Shown one piece after another: positions 10,076 through 20,345 of a stretch of DNA of 64,000 bases. The DNA is taken from positions 3,241,501 through 3,305,500 of the forward strand of contig BSBK01000970.1 in NCBI GenBank assembly GCA_027943335.1, read 5' to 3'. Origin of the DNA: Chamaecyparis obtusa (taxonomy: Eukaryota; Streptophyta; Pinopsida; Cupressales; Cupressaceae). The position numbers and the translations under genes are program-made. The notes beneath the pieces were generated by a model. That model ran no database searches and was not told the DNA's origin. It was given only the letters and a program-made list of their open reading frames with translations. Within the stretch, counting starts at the first letter, position 1. Every line of letters begins with the position of its first letter.

Positions 10076-11891
10076 ATGGTGGAAACTAGAGCTTCATCAC
10101 ACAAGAAATCTGGAGAGGTATCCCATGCAATACCTCTAAATACTCTTTAGGCCCCAACACTTGAACAACTCTACAATTTTGGTATTTACGAAGATGACAG
10201 TCTTGGCAATTTTTGATTAAAAACTGGTTACGTACCCCCTCCATCAACTCATGGAGGTAATCAACAAACCCCACCTCAATCTAATCCAGGGAGCCCTAAA
10301 ACTCCTAACATGTCTCATGGAGGGACACATCATGGTTCTCAAGGACCCCAATCTCAATACAGTATGGATCAAGAACTTACACCTTCTGAAATTGTTCGAT
10401 ATAAAAATGATGAAACATTTCTTGAAGGAAGATAGAGAAGCATACTTTCTAGAGTTAGCTCATCAAGGAGCTAAAATTCCTCCAAACTTTAATGTGGAAG
10501 ATATCATTACACATGAAGAAGAAACTCCTATCATAGCTATGATGAAATAGATGCATGCCATGCAAGTCAAACTTAACAAACTTGAGAAAGAAAAGGAACC
10601 TAAAGAATTCTCCATGGAGGCTATATGTCCTTTTCCATTTGATAAAGACTTGTACATGCCTTCATTCCCTAAAAGAGTGGAGATGCCTAAATATGATAAG
10701 TATGATGGAAACTTTGACCCTCAAGATCATGTCAATGAATTTTGTACTCAATCTATGGAGTTTATGCATGAACCAACCTACTTAATGCATCTTTTCCCTC
10801 GATTTTTGGGAGGAGTAGCCATTCATTGGTTCTCTAGAATGCCCCCTACTATCAAAACTTTTGAGGAGTTAATCAAACTAGTCTATCAACAATACTCCTA
10901 CAATATTCAACATTCGATCACCATGATCGACATCTGCAATCTGAAATAATATCCAAGAGAACCATTCCTGATATTTCTTAAGAGGTGGAGGAAGAAATTT
11001 TCTCTATATGCTAGACCTATTCCAGAAACTGAGAAGCTAGAAATCTTCATCAACAATCTTGTTCCAGAAATTAACTACACTTTACAAATACAAAATCATA
11101 CATCTTTTGACAAGATGGTAGATAATGCAATCAATATTGAGAAAGTACTTGTGCAAAAAGGAGACATATCACTTCAAAAAGACAAGTATGAATCTAGATC
11201 TAGTTCTAAGGATAAGAACAAAAACTGGAACAAGAATAAAGGCATTGTCACAGATGATGTTGTTGATAATATCTATGCCCCATCTAAGGCACCTACTTTC
11301 AATCTTACTATTGGTACCCAAGTCATCAAAGCTTCTGAAGCTAGAGCCACAAAGTCCAACAAAAAGTCATATGATTACAAACCTTGGGCTACAGATCCTA
11401 ATCGCAAATTCACTCCTCTCAGAGAATCCTTGGAATCTACCATGAAAACTCTATTGGCAAAAAAAATCATCAACTTGCCTGAGATGAAAGTCTTTGATCT
11501 AGAACCTAAATTGAAATGGTGGAGAGAGAATGATTTTTGTGAATTCCATCACAATAAAGGTCATAAGACTAATAACTATATTCGCTCGAAGCACATTATA
11601 CAAGACAAAATTGATAATGGTGACATCACGATTGACAATCATAAGAGCAATAATGATCATACAGCATTCACAGAACCATTTCTTAAACATGGTAAAGAAG
11701 ATTCTTCTTTTAAACCTAATATGGGTGCTAAAGTCAATTATGCCTACTCAGGAAACAATGATGTTATCAATATGGTTGAACCATGCCTATCTGAGTGTTG
11801 CAATGTCATCATAACTATAAGAAGAGATAGAGATAATCAATCAGCTAATGCAGTTACTCAATCACAAGCTCAAGCACACCTACAAGGATAA
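10076..11891 (+). pseudogene. Element B: gag of a Tat-type Ty3/gypsy retrotransposon
   Basis: The likely start is ATG 10,076 (M-V-E-T-R-A), right after the leader. There is an early TAG and TGA, and a shift into the main frame near 10,425. From about 10,430 the frame is open to 16,201 apart from stops. The capsid-like part (10,680-11,110) has Y-D-G-N-F-D-P-Q-D-H, the W-F-S-R-M region and a long helical tail. The nucleocapsid-like part (11,536-11,610) has C-x2-H-H-N-x-G-H, as in Tat/Ogre gag, but the last cysteine position reads tyrosine. Stops in the main frame are TAG 10,548, TAA 10,947 and TAA 11,889. In the A copy the 10,548 position is glutamine, and in C the 10,947 position is glutamine, so both look like C-to-T decay. 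Confidence 0.85.
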
Positions 11892-12833
11892 ATACCAAAT
11901 TCATCAAATGTCCCTAAGGTGCCTTTCAATCTTTCATCTGCTCCTAAACAGAAGGCTACATCTAAATCTTCAAATCCTAAAGACACAAGGTCTACTTCAT
12001 ACATTATTGTCCAACAACTCCAGCACAAAAATGCTAAAATCTCCATGTTCGAGTTGCTTCGGATATCTCCAGCTCATAGAGCCATTCTAGACAAAGCTCT
12101 TCTTGGATCCAATGTTCCTGATGACCTTAATTTAGATAGATTCCAGACTATGGTTGGTCATCTTACATCTCCATAGTACATTTCCTTTTTAGAGGAAGAT
12201 GATAACTCCTTGAGTCATTTGCATAACCATCCTTTGCATATTGAAGTCTTGATCCAAAACCATTGTGTCAAACGTGTGTTGATAGATGGAGGTGCTGGCC
12301 TAAACATTTGTTATTTCAGCTTGATTACACAATTGGGATTTTCAGAAATGGCCATTGATCCCAAGAAGAAGATAACTATCAAAGCATATGATGAGCAAGA
12401 AAGATCTTCTAAGGGAACTATTGTCCTACCTATCAGAGCAGGTCCTATCATTAGAGATACTATATGTCAAGTTTTTGATCTACCTTTGGCTTACAATATC
12501 CTCCTAGGAAGACCCTGGATACATGACATGAAATCCATTCCCTCTACATTCCATCAGTGTTTGAAATTTCCTTATGAAGGAGTTGAGGTGACGATTCCAG
12601 TTGATCTGTATACAACTTGCAATACCTTGAAAGAGAGTGTAGATAAACTTGTTCCCAATAATAGAGAATCTTCCACTAAGCAGCTAAACGTTGCTTCAAC
12701 CTCCAAGATGGAAGACATTTCTAAAGAGGTTAAAATCAAAGAAAATGGTATGGGAGAATACACTATAGAGCCAGTCTTATCTTTGACATCTCTCCCTATC
12801 TCTCCTAAGTCTTATGGACAAACTCTAAAATAG
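11892..12833 (+). pseudogene. Element B: aspartic protease region
   Basis: This continues the gag frame. The active-site segment L-I-D-G-G-A-G-L-N-I lies near 12,275-12,310, the flap-like region follows, and the conserved P-L-A-Y-N-I-L-L-G-R-P-W closes the fold near 12,485-12,520. The D-G-G-A variant in place of the usual D-(S/T)-G is shared with C, so it is a family trait rather than damage. Stops are TAG 12,174 and TAG 12,831. The product would process the Gag-Pol polyprotein in the virus-like particle. Confidence 0.85.
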
Positions 12834-14288
12834 TCCAAGCTCGAATTTAAAGAACCTCTTGAAGCATATAAAGGAAATTTTGTTGTAGAACAAGTATCTA
12901 AATAGGAGTTTAAAGAGGATAAAGTTGTGCTCTCATGGTTATACAAAGATGAACCTAAATCTCAAGTCGTCCAAAAATGTGATGCTAAAATATCGAATAT
13001 CCCATCTAAGTCATATGGCCCAGGGGATAAATTGATTACAAAGATGGGATATAAAGGAAAAGGACCTCTAGGACTACAGGGTAAAGGTCTTATGTCACCT
13101 CTTGATCATCATGGTCAAACAAACAAGAATACAATAGGTCTAGGATACACGAAGAATCCTTTCTATCTTAGCAAGAACTCCCCACATGTTCTAGAATAAA
13201 TTGAGCCTTCTGTAGCAAATCAACTAAAGGGGGAAATAACTGAACAATCTAATAGTGATGATTCAGACACCACTGATGAGCTCATTCCTTATGAGCATTT
13301 TCCTAAAGAAATAAAATACCTCCTTGAAGCTGAAGACAATCCAATAAAAAGAATTAATGTAGTAGAAACACAAGAACCTACTATAGACAAAGAGATAGTT
13401 GCACCACAAGAACCAGCTAATCTTGAAGGCAATCAAAAAGAGGAAGGTATTAGTTATTCTGAGACAGATTCCTATGAGTATGAATTCAAATCAGAATCTG
13501 AGGGTAACCCTTTTTGGGGTATTCATCCTGACTTTACTCATGTTCTTAGATTTCCTAGAGGTCTAGATGAAGAAACAGAAGATGAATCAAATGACTATGA
13601 ATGGGGAGTCATTCCAAAACCAAATGAACTTGTTACAGAAAAGCATGTTGATGTTATTCACCAATATGCACCTCAACCTAATGTAAGTCTAGAGCGAAAT
13701 GATGAACTTATCAAGTCTGATCCACCGATGGCTGAAGTAGATTTCCACAATGACATTGAGCCTATTCACGAATTGAATATCTTAAGTTGTAATATCACCT
13801 TTGAACTCGAGCGTCGGGTTAGGACCAATGATGATAGATCCATATCTGTAAACACTCTTTCCCAATCTTTCACCACTTTGACTATCCAACACCCTGACCT
13901 TCTTGACATAACATCCACCAACTTGAACCAAGGTATTTATACCTTTCCCAATGACTATGCCCTTTCTTGCTACATAAATGCAGTTGAGCCTATGAGGACT
14001 TCCATCAATGAACCGAGCATTAGCATGATGGAGTTAGACATCAAGTATCTTAGTCAGAAAAATAAGAATAAGAATAAAAAGAAAAGGAGTTCTGAGGGTG
14101 AAAACCACTTTGTGGCAGTCTCAAAACCTACAAAAGTAAAAATAAAAGACGTATCCAAAGGTGAAAACCTCTTTGAGGTGCCTAAGGATGAGATATTTGA
14201 TGTCCTTTCGAGTCATTTATAGGACAGATCTCCAATTCTAATTGAGCCCACTCAATCTATCAATTTGGGAACAACAGAAGAACCATAA
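12834..14288 (+). pseudogene. Element B: protease-RT linker with G-patch-like motif
   Basis: This is the same frame, with stops TAG 12,903, TAA 13,197, TAG 14,220 and TAA 14,286. At 13,014-13,160 lies a glycine-rich segment with L-I-T-K-M-G-Y, G-K-G-P-L-G-L-Q-G-K-G and T-I-G-L-G-Y. This matches the layout of a G-patch, a motif known at the protease C-terminus of betaretroviruses. Then follow a long acidic region (E/D-rich, 13,230-13,730) and a lysine-rich block (14,050-14,100). Element C has the same order. The function of the acidic linker is unknown to me. Confidence 0.65.
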
Positions 14289-15236
14289 TTGATCCATGTA
14301 GCACAATCCTTATCAGAAGAAGACAAGCAAAAATTTACAACATTCTTAACAAAGAAAAAGATCAACTTTGCATGGAAATATTCAGATATGCTAGGATTGG
14401 ATCCTAATCTTATAATGCATCATTTATGTATAGCTCCAAATGTTAAACCTGTTAAGAAAAAATTGAGAAAGATGCATCCACATGTTGCACTCTTGGTAAA
14501 AGCTGAATTAGAGAAGCTCCTAAAAGCCGGATTTATCCAAGTTATTGATTATGCAAAATTGATCTCTAATATTGTACCTATTTCAAAACTAGACAAATCA
14601 ATAAGAGTATGCATAGATTTTAGAGATGTAAACAAAGCATGCCCTAAAGATGATTTTCCATTACCTAACATTGATATGATAGTGGACATGATTGCGGGCT
14701 TTGAGATGTATTCTTTGATGGATGGTTTTTCTAGATATAATCAAATAAAAATTGCTCTAGAGGATCAAGAGAAAATTGCTTTCACATGTTCATGGGGTAC
14801 CTTCTGTTGGAATATCATGCCATTTGGGCTTAAGAATGTTGGTGCTACATATCAGAGGGCTATGACTTCCATTTTTCATGACATGATGCATAGGAATATG
14901 GAGGATTATGTTGATGATACTTTAGAAAAATCTATGATTAGATCTAAACATCTAAATGACTTAAGCAAGATACTAGACAGAATGGAAAAATTTAGTCTCA
15001 GACTAAATCCTAAGAAGTGTGCTTTTGGTGTCACTTCTGGAAAGCTCTTAGGATACATAGTTTCAAAGAAGGGCATTGAAGTTGATCTAGCTAAAGTAAA
15101 GGCTATAATGAAGATGCAACCTCAGAAAAATATTAGTCAAATGAGAACATTACAAGGGAGAGTATAATCTATTAGGCATTTCATATTACAGCTTGCGGAT
15201 ATCTCACAACCTTTTACAAAAACTTTACATAAAGGT
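14289..15236 (+). pseudogene. Element B: reverse transcriptase
   Basis: RT of the Tat lineage. The sequence has K-L-R-K-M-H-P-H-V, the D-F-R-D-V-N-K-A-C-P-K-D block, F-S-R-Y-N-Q-I, M-P-F-G-L-K-N and the catalytic Y-V-D-D at 14,907-14,918. All RT blocks are present and in frame; the one stop, TAA 15,165, falls after the thumb, where C has glutamine. Together with the archaeal-type RNase H downstream, the N-K-A-C-P-K-D signature supports Tat/Ogre over Athila or chromovirus. Confidence 0.9.
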
Positions 15237-16201
15237 GTGACTTTTTCATGGAGTGAAGAATGTGAGAACAACTTTAACCATATCAAGAAATATCTATCAA
15301 ATCCTCCTATCTTGATGCCTCCTATACAAGGGAAGCCATTGATCCTGTATGTTTCCGCAATAGATACGTCACTGGGGGCATTGCTTGCACAACATGATGA
15401 GAATAAAAAGGAAAGAGCTATCTATTATATCAGTAGAACTTTGGTTGCATATGAGAAGAACTATTATATGATTGAAAAGGCTTGTCTAGCTATGATATTT
15501 GCATCATATAAATTGATACATTATATGTTGGCTCATACTACACACTTAGTATCTAAGATTGATCCACTAAAGTACCTACTAAGCAAAGCTACCCTCATGG
15601 GTAGATTAGCCAAATGGGTCATGCTCTTAAGTGAATTTGACATTGAATATGTTGAAAGAAAAGCTATTAAAGGCCAATTTATTGCTGATCAATTAGCAGA
15701 TGCACCTTTATTTGATGATACAACAATGCAAATGGAATTCCCAGATTCCTCTATCATGAATCTTTCTTCTAGAGAATGGCAGTTATTCTTTGATGACTCC
15801 TATACACAGAATGGATCTGGAGTAGGCATATTGTTTATAACTCCTCAAGGATACTCAATCCCAAAAGCATTTAGAATCAAGTTTCCTTGCACAAACAATA
15901 TTGTTGAATATGAAGCCCTTCTTAATGGCATGAAAATGGCAATTGAGTGGAGAGTAACAGAATTACACATTCATGGAGACTCACAACTTGTAATCCATCA
16001 AGTCAATGATGTGTACCAAACTAAAGATGAAAAGCTCGTTCCATACAAGAAAATGGTAGATGATCTAAAGAAGTATTTCATATCTATCACATTTGAGAAA
16101 ATACCTAGAATAGAGAATAAGGCTACCAATGCAATGGCAACATTATCTACTTTATTACAGCAGCCTGAACATGAGCTACACTACGAGTTCCTGGTGGAAG
16201 C
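15237..16201 (+). pseudogene. Element B: RNase H plus archaeal-type RNase H
   Basis: This is open from 15,237 past the 16,201 break. The first RNase H (15,330-15,690) is degenerate at its first catalytic aspartate (L-Y-V-S-A-I-D-T-S), as usual in Tat elements. It keeps the R-A-I-Y-Y-I-S-R-T-L and E-Y-V-E-R-K-A stretches. The second domain (15,770-16,190) is the extra archaeal-type RNase H: F-F-D-D-S-Y-T-Q-N-G-S-G, then V-E-Y-E-A-L, then H-G-D-S-Q-L-V. These give the acidic residues of the active site. The last 130 bp (16,072-16,201) are repeated exactly at 17,869-17,998 on the other side of an insert. Confidence 0.88.
16072..16201 (+). repeat. 130-bp perfect direct repeat, left copy
   Basis: It is identical base for base to 17,869-17,998 (offset 1,797). 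The copy is coding sequence of B (end of the archaeal-type RNase H). The pair brackets the insert 16,202-17,868. Confidence 0.97.
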
Positions 16202-17868
16202 TGTGATGCCCAAAAGTTGGGACAAAACACAACCAACAAATTTTTTTTATTTTTTTATTTTTTTTTTATTTTTTGGAGCTCACCTCCCATCCAAGGTCTC
16301 TCATGAGACCACCCCCGAGCTTGGGGAGAACACATTGAACAGGTTACAAACATATACACACAATCACAACATGATTTAACAAACATGGACAAAATTCCCA
16401 AATTCCCTCATGAAGTAAACTAAGGAATTCCCATGAATTTCCTTTGTAGGGTGTGGTAGACAAAACCATGGAGATTACCATTGCATAATATACAAGGCCA
16501 CACATGGACCCATATTTCTCAAATACATACAAGGCACACAAGGCCAATTTTCCCTCCTTATACCCCCATTGCCACAAAGGCTACATGCAAGGTCTCTTGG
16601 GGAAAATCACTCACCCAAGGTTCATCCTTCCCCACACATGGAGGAGACTCTACACATGGAGTTGCCTCCATTTCCACACCCCCTCTTGATTTCTCTTCCC
16701 TCCCAAGGGTGAGAGAATCTAAGAGTAAACAACCCAAAAATTTCAATTACAAGATAAACACATATGCAAGCTTTCTCTCACCATGACCAACCATGGGGAG
16801 CTAAAACACAACACTAAACAAAACAAACCTCCACCATGACCAACCATGGGAAGCCAAGAACATGATCATAATAACAAACATCTCAAACAAACAGAGAGAG
16901 CACATGAATTCCTACCTCAAATCCAAGCTATGGTAGAATGTTGTTAAGCCCTAATCCAAGCTTCAAGCCTTTTTTCCTCTAACTTTCTGAAATCTCTCTA
17001 AAAATAGAGAATGGGTGAATGAATCACCCTAAGCCAAAATTTCCTCTAAATAGGGCTTCTACACCTAACCTCATAAATAAGGTTCAAACAAGCAAGTTGC
17101 AATTTTCGCTCAAGAAGGAAAATGAAATTTTAAAAGGGTCCTAAAGTCACTTTTAGGCTTCTAAAGAGGTGAAAATACCCCTAACCCATGGATACATGGA
17201 ATGGGTTAACAAATTAAGCATAAAACTATCTCCTAAGGCCATTATTAACCCTCTAAACCCATGTCGAGAAATAACATCGAAAATGGGGAATGAGACTGCA
17301 CAAAGATTCCTATGGTAGAAAGGAGTGCTAAGATATCCCTAAAACTCCTAGCAAGTGCTCTCACACAACACACGACGTACCTTTATAACATTGAACATAG
17401 GTGTCAAACGACACTTCACAAAATAACATTTCACGAAAGGTACATCCAGAATAACAACACATAACATACAAACATTCAAATTACTGTTACGAAATAAATT
17501 ACTTAACAATGAGGCCTCAGGTCTCTTAATAGACGGGGCCTTGGTTTAACTGGCTGTCCTACGTTCAATGTGATTTCCCCGAATGTGTTTCCATGGTCCT
17601 TCCACCTGCAATACCTAAATGCAGCATCAGTAATTCAAGGAAGAAAACCATTAAAATAAACATATATGATATAGCGAAATTTAATCATTAAATTACATAA
17701 TTCAACTCATACTTCAATTAATGCATGTATAATTCATAATTTAATTTGCATAATTCAAATGAAATCAAGATTATCTATAGTCTATTATCATCATCAGATA
17801 GTCATCAGGTTCTCATAATAAAAAGATAATAATAGCATCTAACATAGTCACATCTGAAACTACTAAGC
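16202..17868. mobile_element. 1.67-kb insert in B pol, LTR-like (solo LTR?)
   Basis: This noncoding DNA is unrelated to B and starts exactly at the end of the left 130-bp repeat with TGTGATGCCCAAAAGTTGGG. That resembles the TGT..A.(G/A)CCC start of Ty3/gypsy LTRs and contains a CCCAA/TTGGG inverted repeat. The right end (ctactaagc) is not a clean CA. A T-rich tract follows at 16,241-16,273. No primer site, polypurine tract or conserved protein is visible, and the short ORFs (for example 16,481-16,786) have low-complexity, unlikely products. It could be a solo LTR with an aberrant duplication, or a copied filler segment. Confidence 0.55.
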
Positions 17869-17998
17869 AGTATTTCATATCTATCACATTTGAGAAAATA
17901 CCTAGAATAGAGAATAAGGCTACCAATGCAATGGCAACATTATCTACTTTATTACAGCAGCCTGAACATGAGCTACACTACGAGTTCCTGGTGGAAGC
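17869..17998 (+). repeat. 130-bp perfect direct repeat, right copy
   Basis: This is an exact copy of 16,072-16,201. The B reading frame continues from it into integrase without a shift, because the offset of 1,797 is divisible by three. Confidence 0.97.
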
Positions 17999-19325
17999 AC
18001 TATCTTATCTTGCATATGAATCCCCTTAAACCCGCATGATTTACACTATTGTAGGTCATGATTCATCCAGATATAAAAACATATTCTCCTATCTCAAAGA
18101 CCAAAACATCCCTGATACCTTTAACCATCATGAAAAGAGATACCTTATCTACCATGCCTCCCAATATGTCATCATTGGTCATGATCTTTACAAATGAGGT
18201 CTAGATGGTACGCTCCTTAGATGTTTAGAATGGGAAGAGTCTCAACATGTGTTAGAGGAAGTCCATGAGGGTATATGTGGGTCACACTTGAATGGTTTAA
18301 CACTAGCTTGAAAACTTATTAGGGTTGGGTACTATTGGCTGACAATGGAGAAATAGTCTATCAAGTTTGCTAAGAACTATCCAAAGTGCCAAGTACATGA
18401 CAACTTAATTCATTCTCTAGGGAGAGATCTAATTCCCTTCACTACTCAATGGCCTTTTCATCAATGGGCATTTGATCTTATAGGATCCATACATCCTCAT
18501 TCTTCTAATGGACATACCCATATAATCATGGCTATAGATTATTTTACAAAATGGGTAGAAGCAGTCCCTTTGACACAAGCAACTGGTAAGAAAATATCTA
18601 TGTTCATCCTGAACTACATCATATACCAGTATGGTATTCCACATTCTATAGTCACAGATAATGGTGGCCAATTTAAGAATAAAGACTTGGATGATCTATG
18701 TGCCAAATTTAAGATTACACAACATTGGTCATCTATCTACTATCCTCAAGGGAATGGACAAGCCGAGGCTTCTAACAAGAATCTATTGAAAATATTACAC
18801 TGTACAGTTAATAAAATAGGAAGAGACTGGCATCTCATGATCAATCTAGCTCTCTAGGCCTACAGAACAAGTATCAAAACACCCACTGAGGCTACACCTT
18901 TCACTTTAGTTTATGGGTCTAAAGTAGTACTGCCTATTGAGGTTGAAATCCCATCTCTAAGAATTAGAATGCATGGTCTAGTAACTGATGATGACTACAA
19001 AGTGTCTAGGTTGCAAGAACTTGAACTACTAGATGAGCGCAGACAAGCAGCATATGATCATCTCAGAGTATATCAAAAGATAATGTCTAGAGGTTACAAC
19101 AAGAAAGTCAAACATAGAGAATTTCAGGTTGGTGATCTAGTCTTGAGAGAGAATCCTAAAAATCAATCACATAGAGAGCGCAAGGGGAAGTTTTAACCCA
19201 ACTGGCTGGGTCCCTTTGTTATCACTGCTACTTTTGGCTCTGGTGCCTATCAACTCTCAACAACTGAAGGAGAATAGCTTTGAGAACCAATCAACATTCT
19301 CCATCTAAAGAAATTCTACGCCTAA
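17999..19325 (+). pseudogene. Element B: integrase
   Basis: This continues the frame after the insert. The zinc-binding part (18,250-18,400) has H-E-G-I-C-G-S-H, but the first cysteine of the C-x2-C pair reads tyrosine (N-Y-P-K-C-Q). The catalytic core keeps the aspartate in W-A-F-D-L-I-G (near 18,470), the second in T-D-N-G-G-Q-F (18,655-18,675) and the glutamate in G-N-G-Q-A-E-A-S-N-K (18,750-18,780). The C-terminal part ends P-I-N-I-L-H-L-K-K-F-Y-A with TAA at 19,323. Stops lie at 18,028, about 18,195, 18,310, 18,354, 18,855 (a tryptophan codon in A and C), 19,194 and two near 19,276-19,282. It is dead as a protein. Confidence 0.88.
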
Positions 19326-20345
19326 GGCATTTAGTCTATGGTAAAATATCCTTAAAAAATCTTTAAAATTGGAAAAAGTCCTGAAAAATGAACATCTTGG
19401 TGAAAACCTAGCAATAGGCACCTTGATGATTCACAAAAAAAATAAAATATATCATAAGTACAAAAAAAATTGGGAAAAATAAAAATACAAAAAAATGAGA
19501 AAAAGAAAAAGTGCCTTGGTGAAAACCTGGAAACAGACACCTTGGTAGCAAAAATAGAATCTCTGCCAAGATGGTGAAAATGTAACAAACGGGTGCCACT
19601 TGTTTCAAAATACTCCATCTATCAGCATAATATTGGTCTTTCCTAGCTTTCAATCTTGCTTTAGTTTGTACATATCTCTTGGTTTGTTCCCGCATTCCTA
19701 TTTTCAATAAGTCAATCTGTATACCAATCAGCTAAAGCATCTCTATCCTATCAATGTTCAAACTTGGGGGCAATCAAAGTCATATCCTATGGCCTCCAAT
19801 GTATCTTAGACATATCATATCTAGTCAGAGTCCTTTGAAGCTTCATCTGAGTCAGTCAGTCAGTCTCGTCTCCAGAAAGGATTTTGCATCTGCAACAACA
19901 CAATCAAACATCAAACACAAACTAAAAACAATCTATGCTTTTTACATGCTTTTATCTCCTTGTATGCTTACTGATTCACATTGAGATTTTTGCATATTTT
20001 GTTCCCACAAGCTCTTTGATGATGTCCTTTACAGGATTTAAAGAGTGATGATTGGGGGCATAATCTTTTCTTTTTTTTCTTCTTGTATGTGAAAATCTAA
20101 CAACTTTGGAAATTCTGGATTGAAATGGTATCTGACTGTAAGAGCCTCTATCTTGAATTGGATGGCCATGCGTACCTCGACCATTGATACCCGAAAAATT
20201 CAAGGAAGTTTGATCTAACTATTGACTTTTTTGAGTGAGTTCTTTCTCCTATTGTGAAATGTGATCTTACCTAAGGATGTGAACGATAAAGGGTCACTAC
20301 GGGTAATTCACATTGGATTTAGAATGATCTCTTGACTGTTTGATG
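19326..20345 (+). mobile_element. Element B: 3' noncoding region, first part
   Basis: It is homologous to A 1,641-637 (minus). It contains the hairpin array (19,390-19,600), GGGGGCA motifs (19,765 and 20,055) and a palindrome-rich stretch near 19,850 (repeated gtcagtcagt). Homology with A continues exactly to 20,345 and then breaks where D begins. The remainder of this region resumes at 33,382. Overlapping short ORFs on either strand are not conserved. Confidence 0.75.
19390..19600 (+). repeat. Hairpin-motif array in B 3' noncoding DNA
   Basis: There are three spaced copies of the GGTGAAAA-type motif (around 19,395, 19,514 and 19,570), separated by A-rich linkers. The middle copy carries GGTGAAAACC followed by CCTGGAAACAG. 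Its outer stem has one mismatch relative to A. A second arm pair, CTTGGTAG with CTGCCAAG (one G-U), lies between copies two and three; A has the same pair with one mismatch. Confidence 0.6.
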
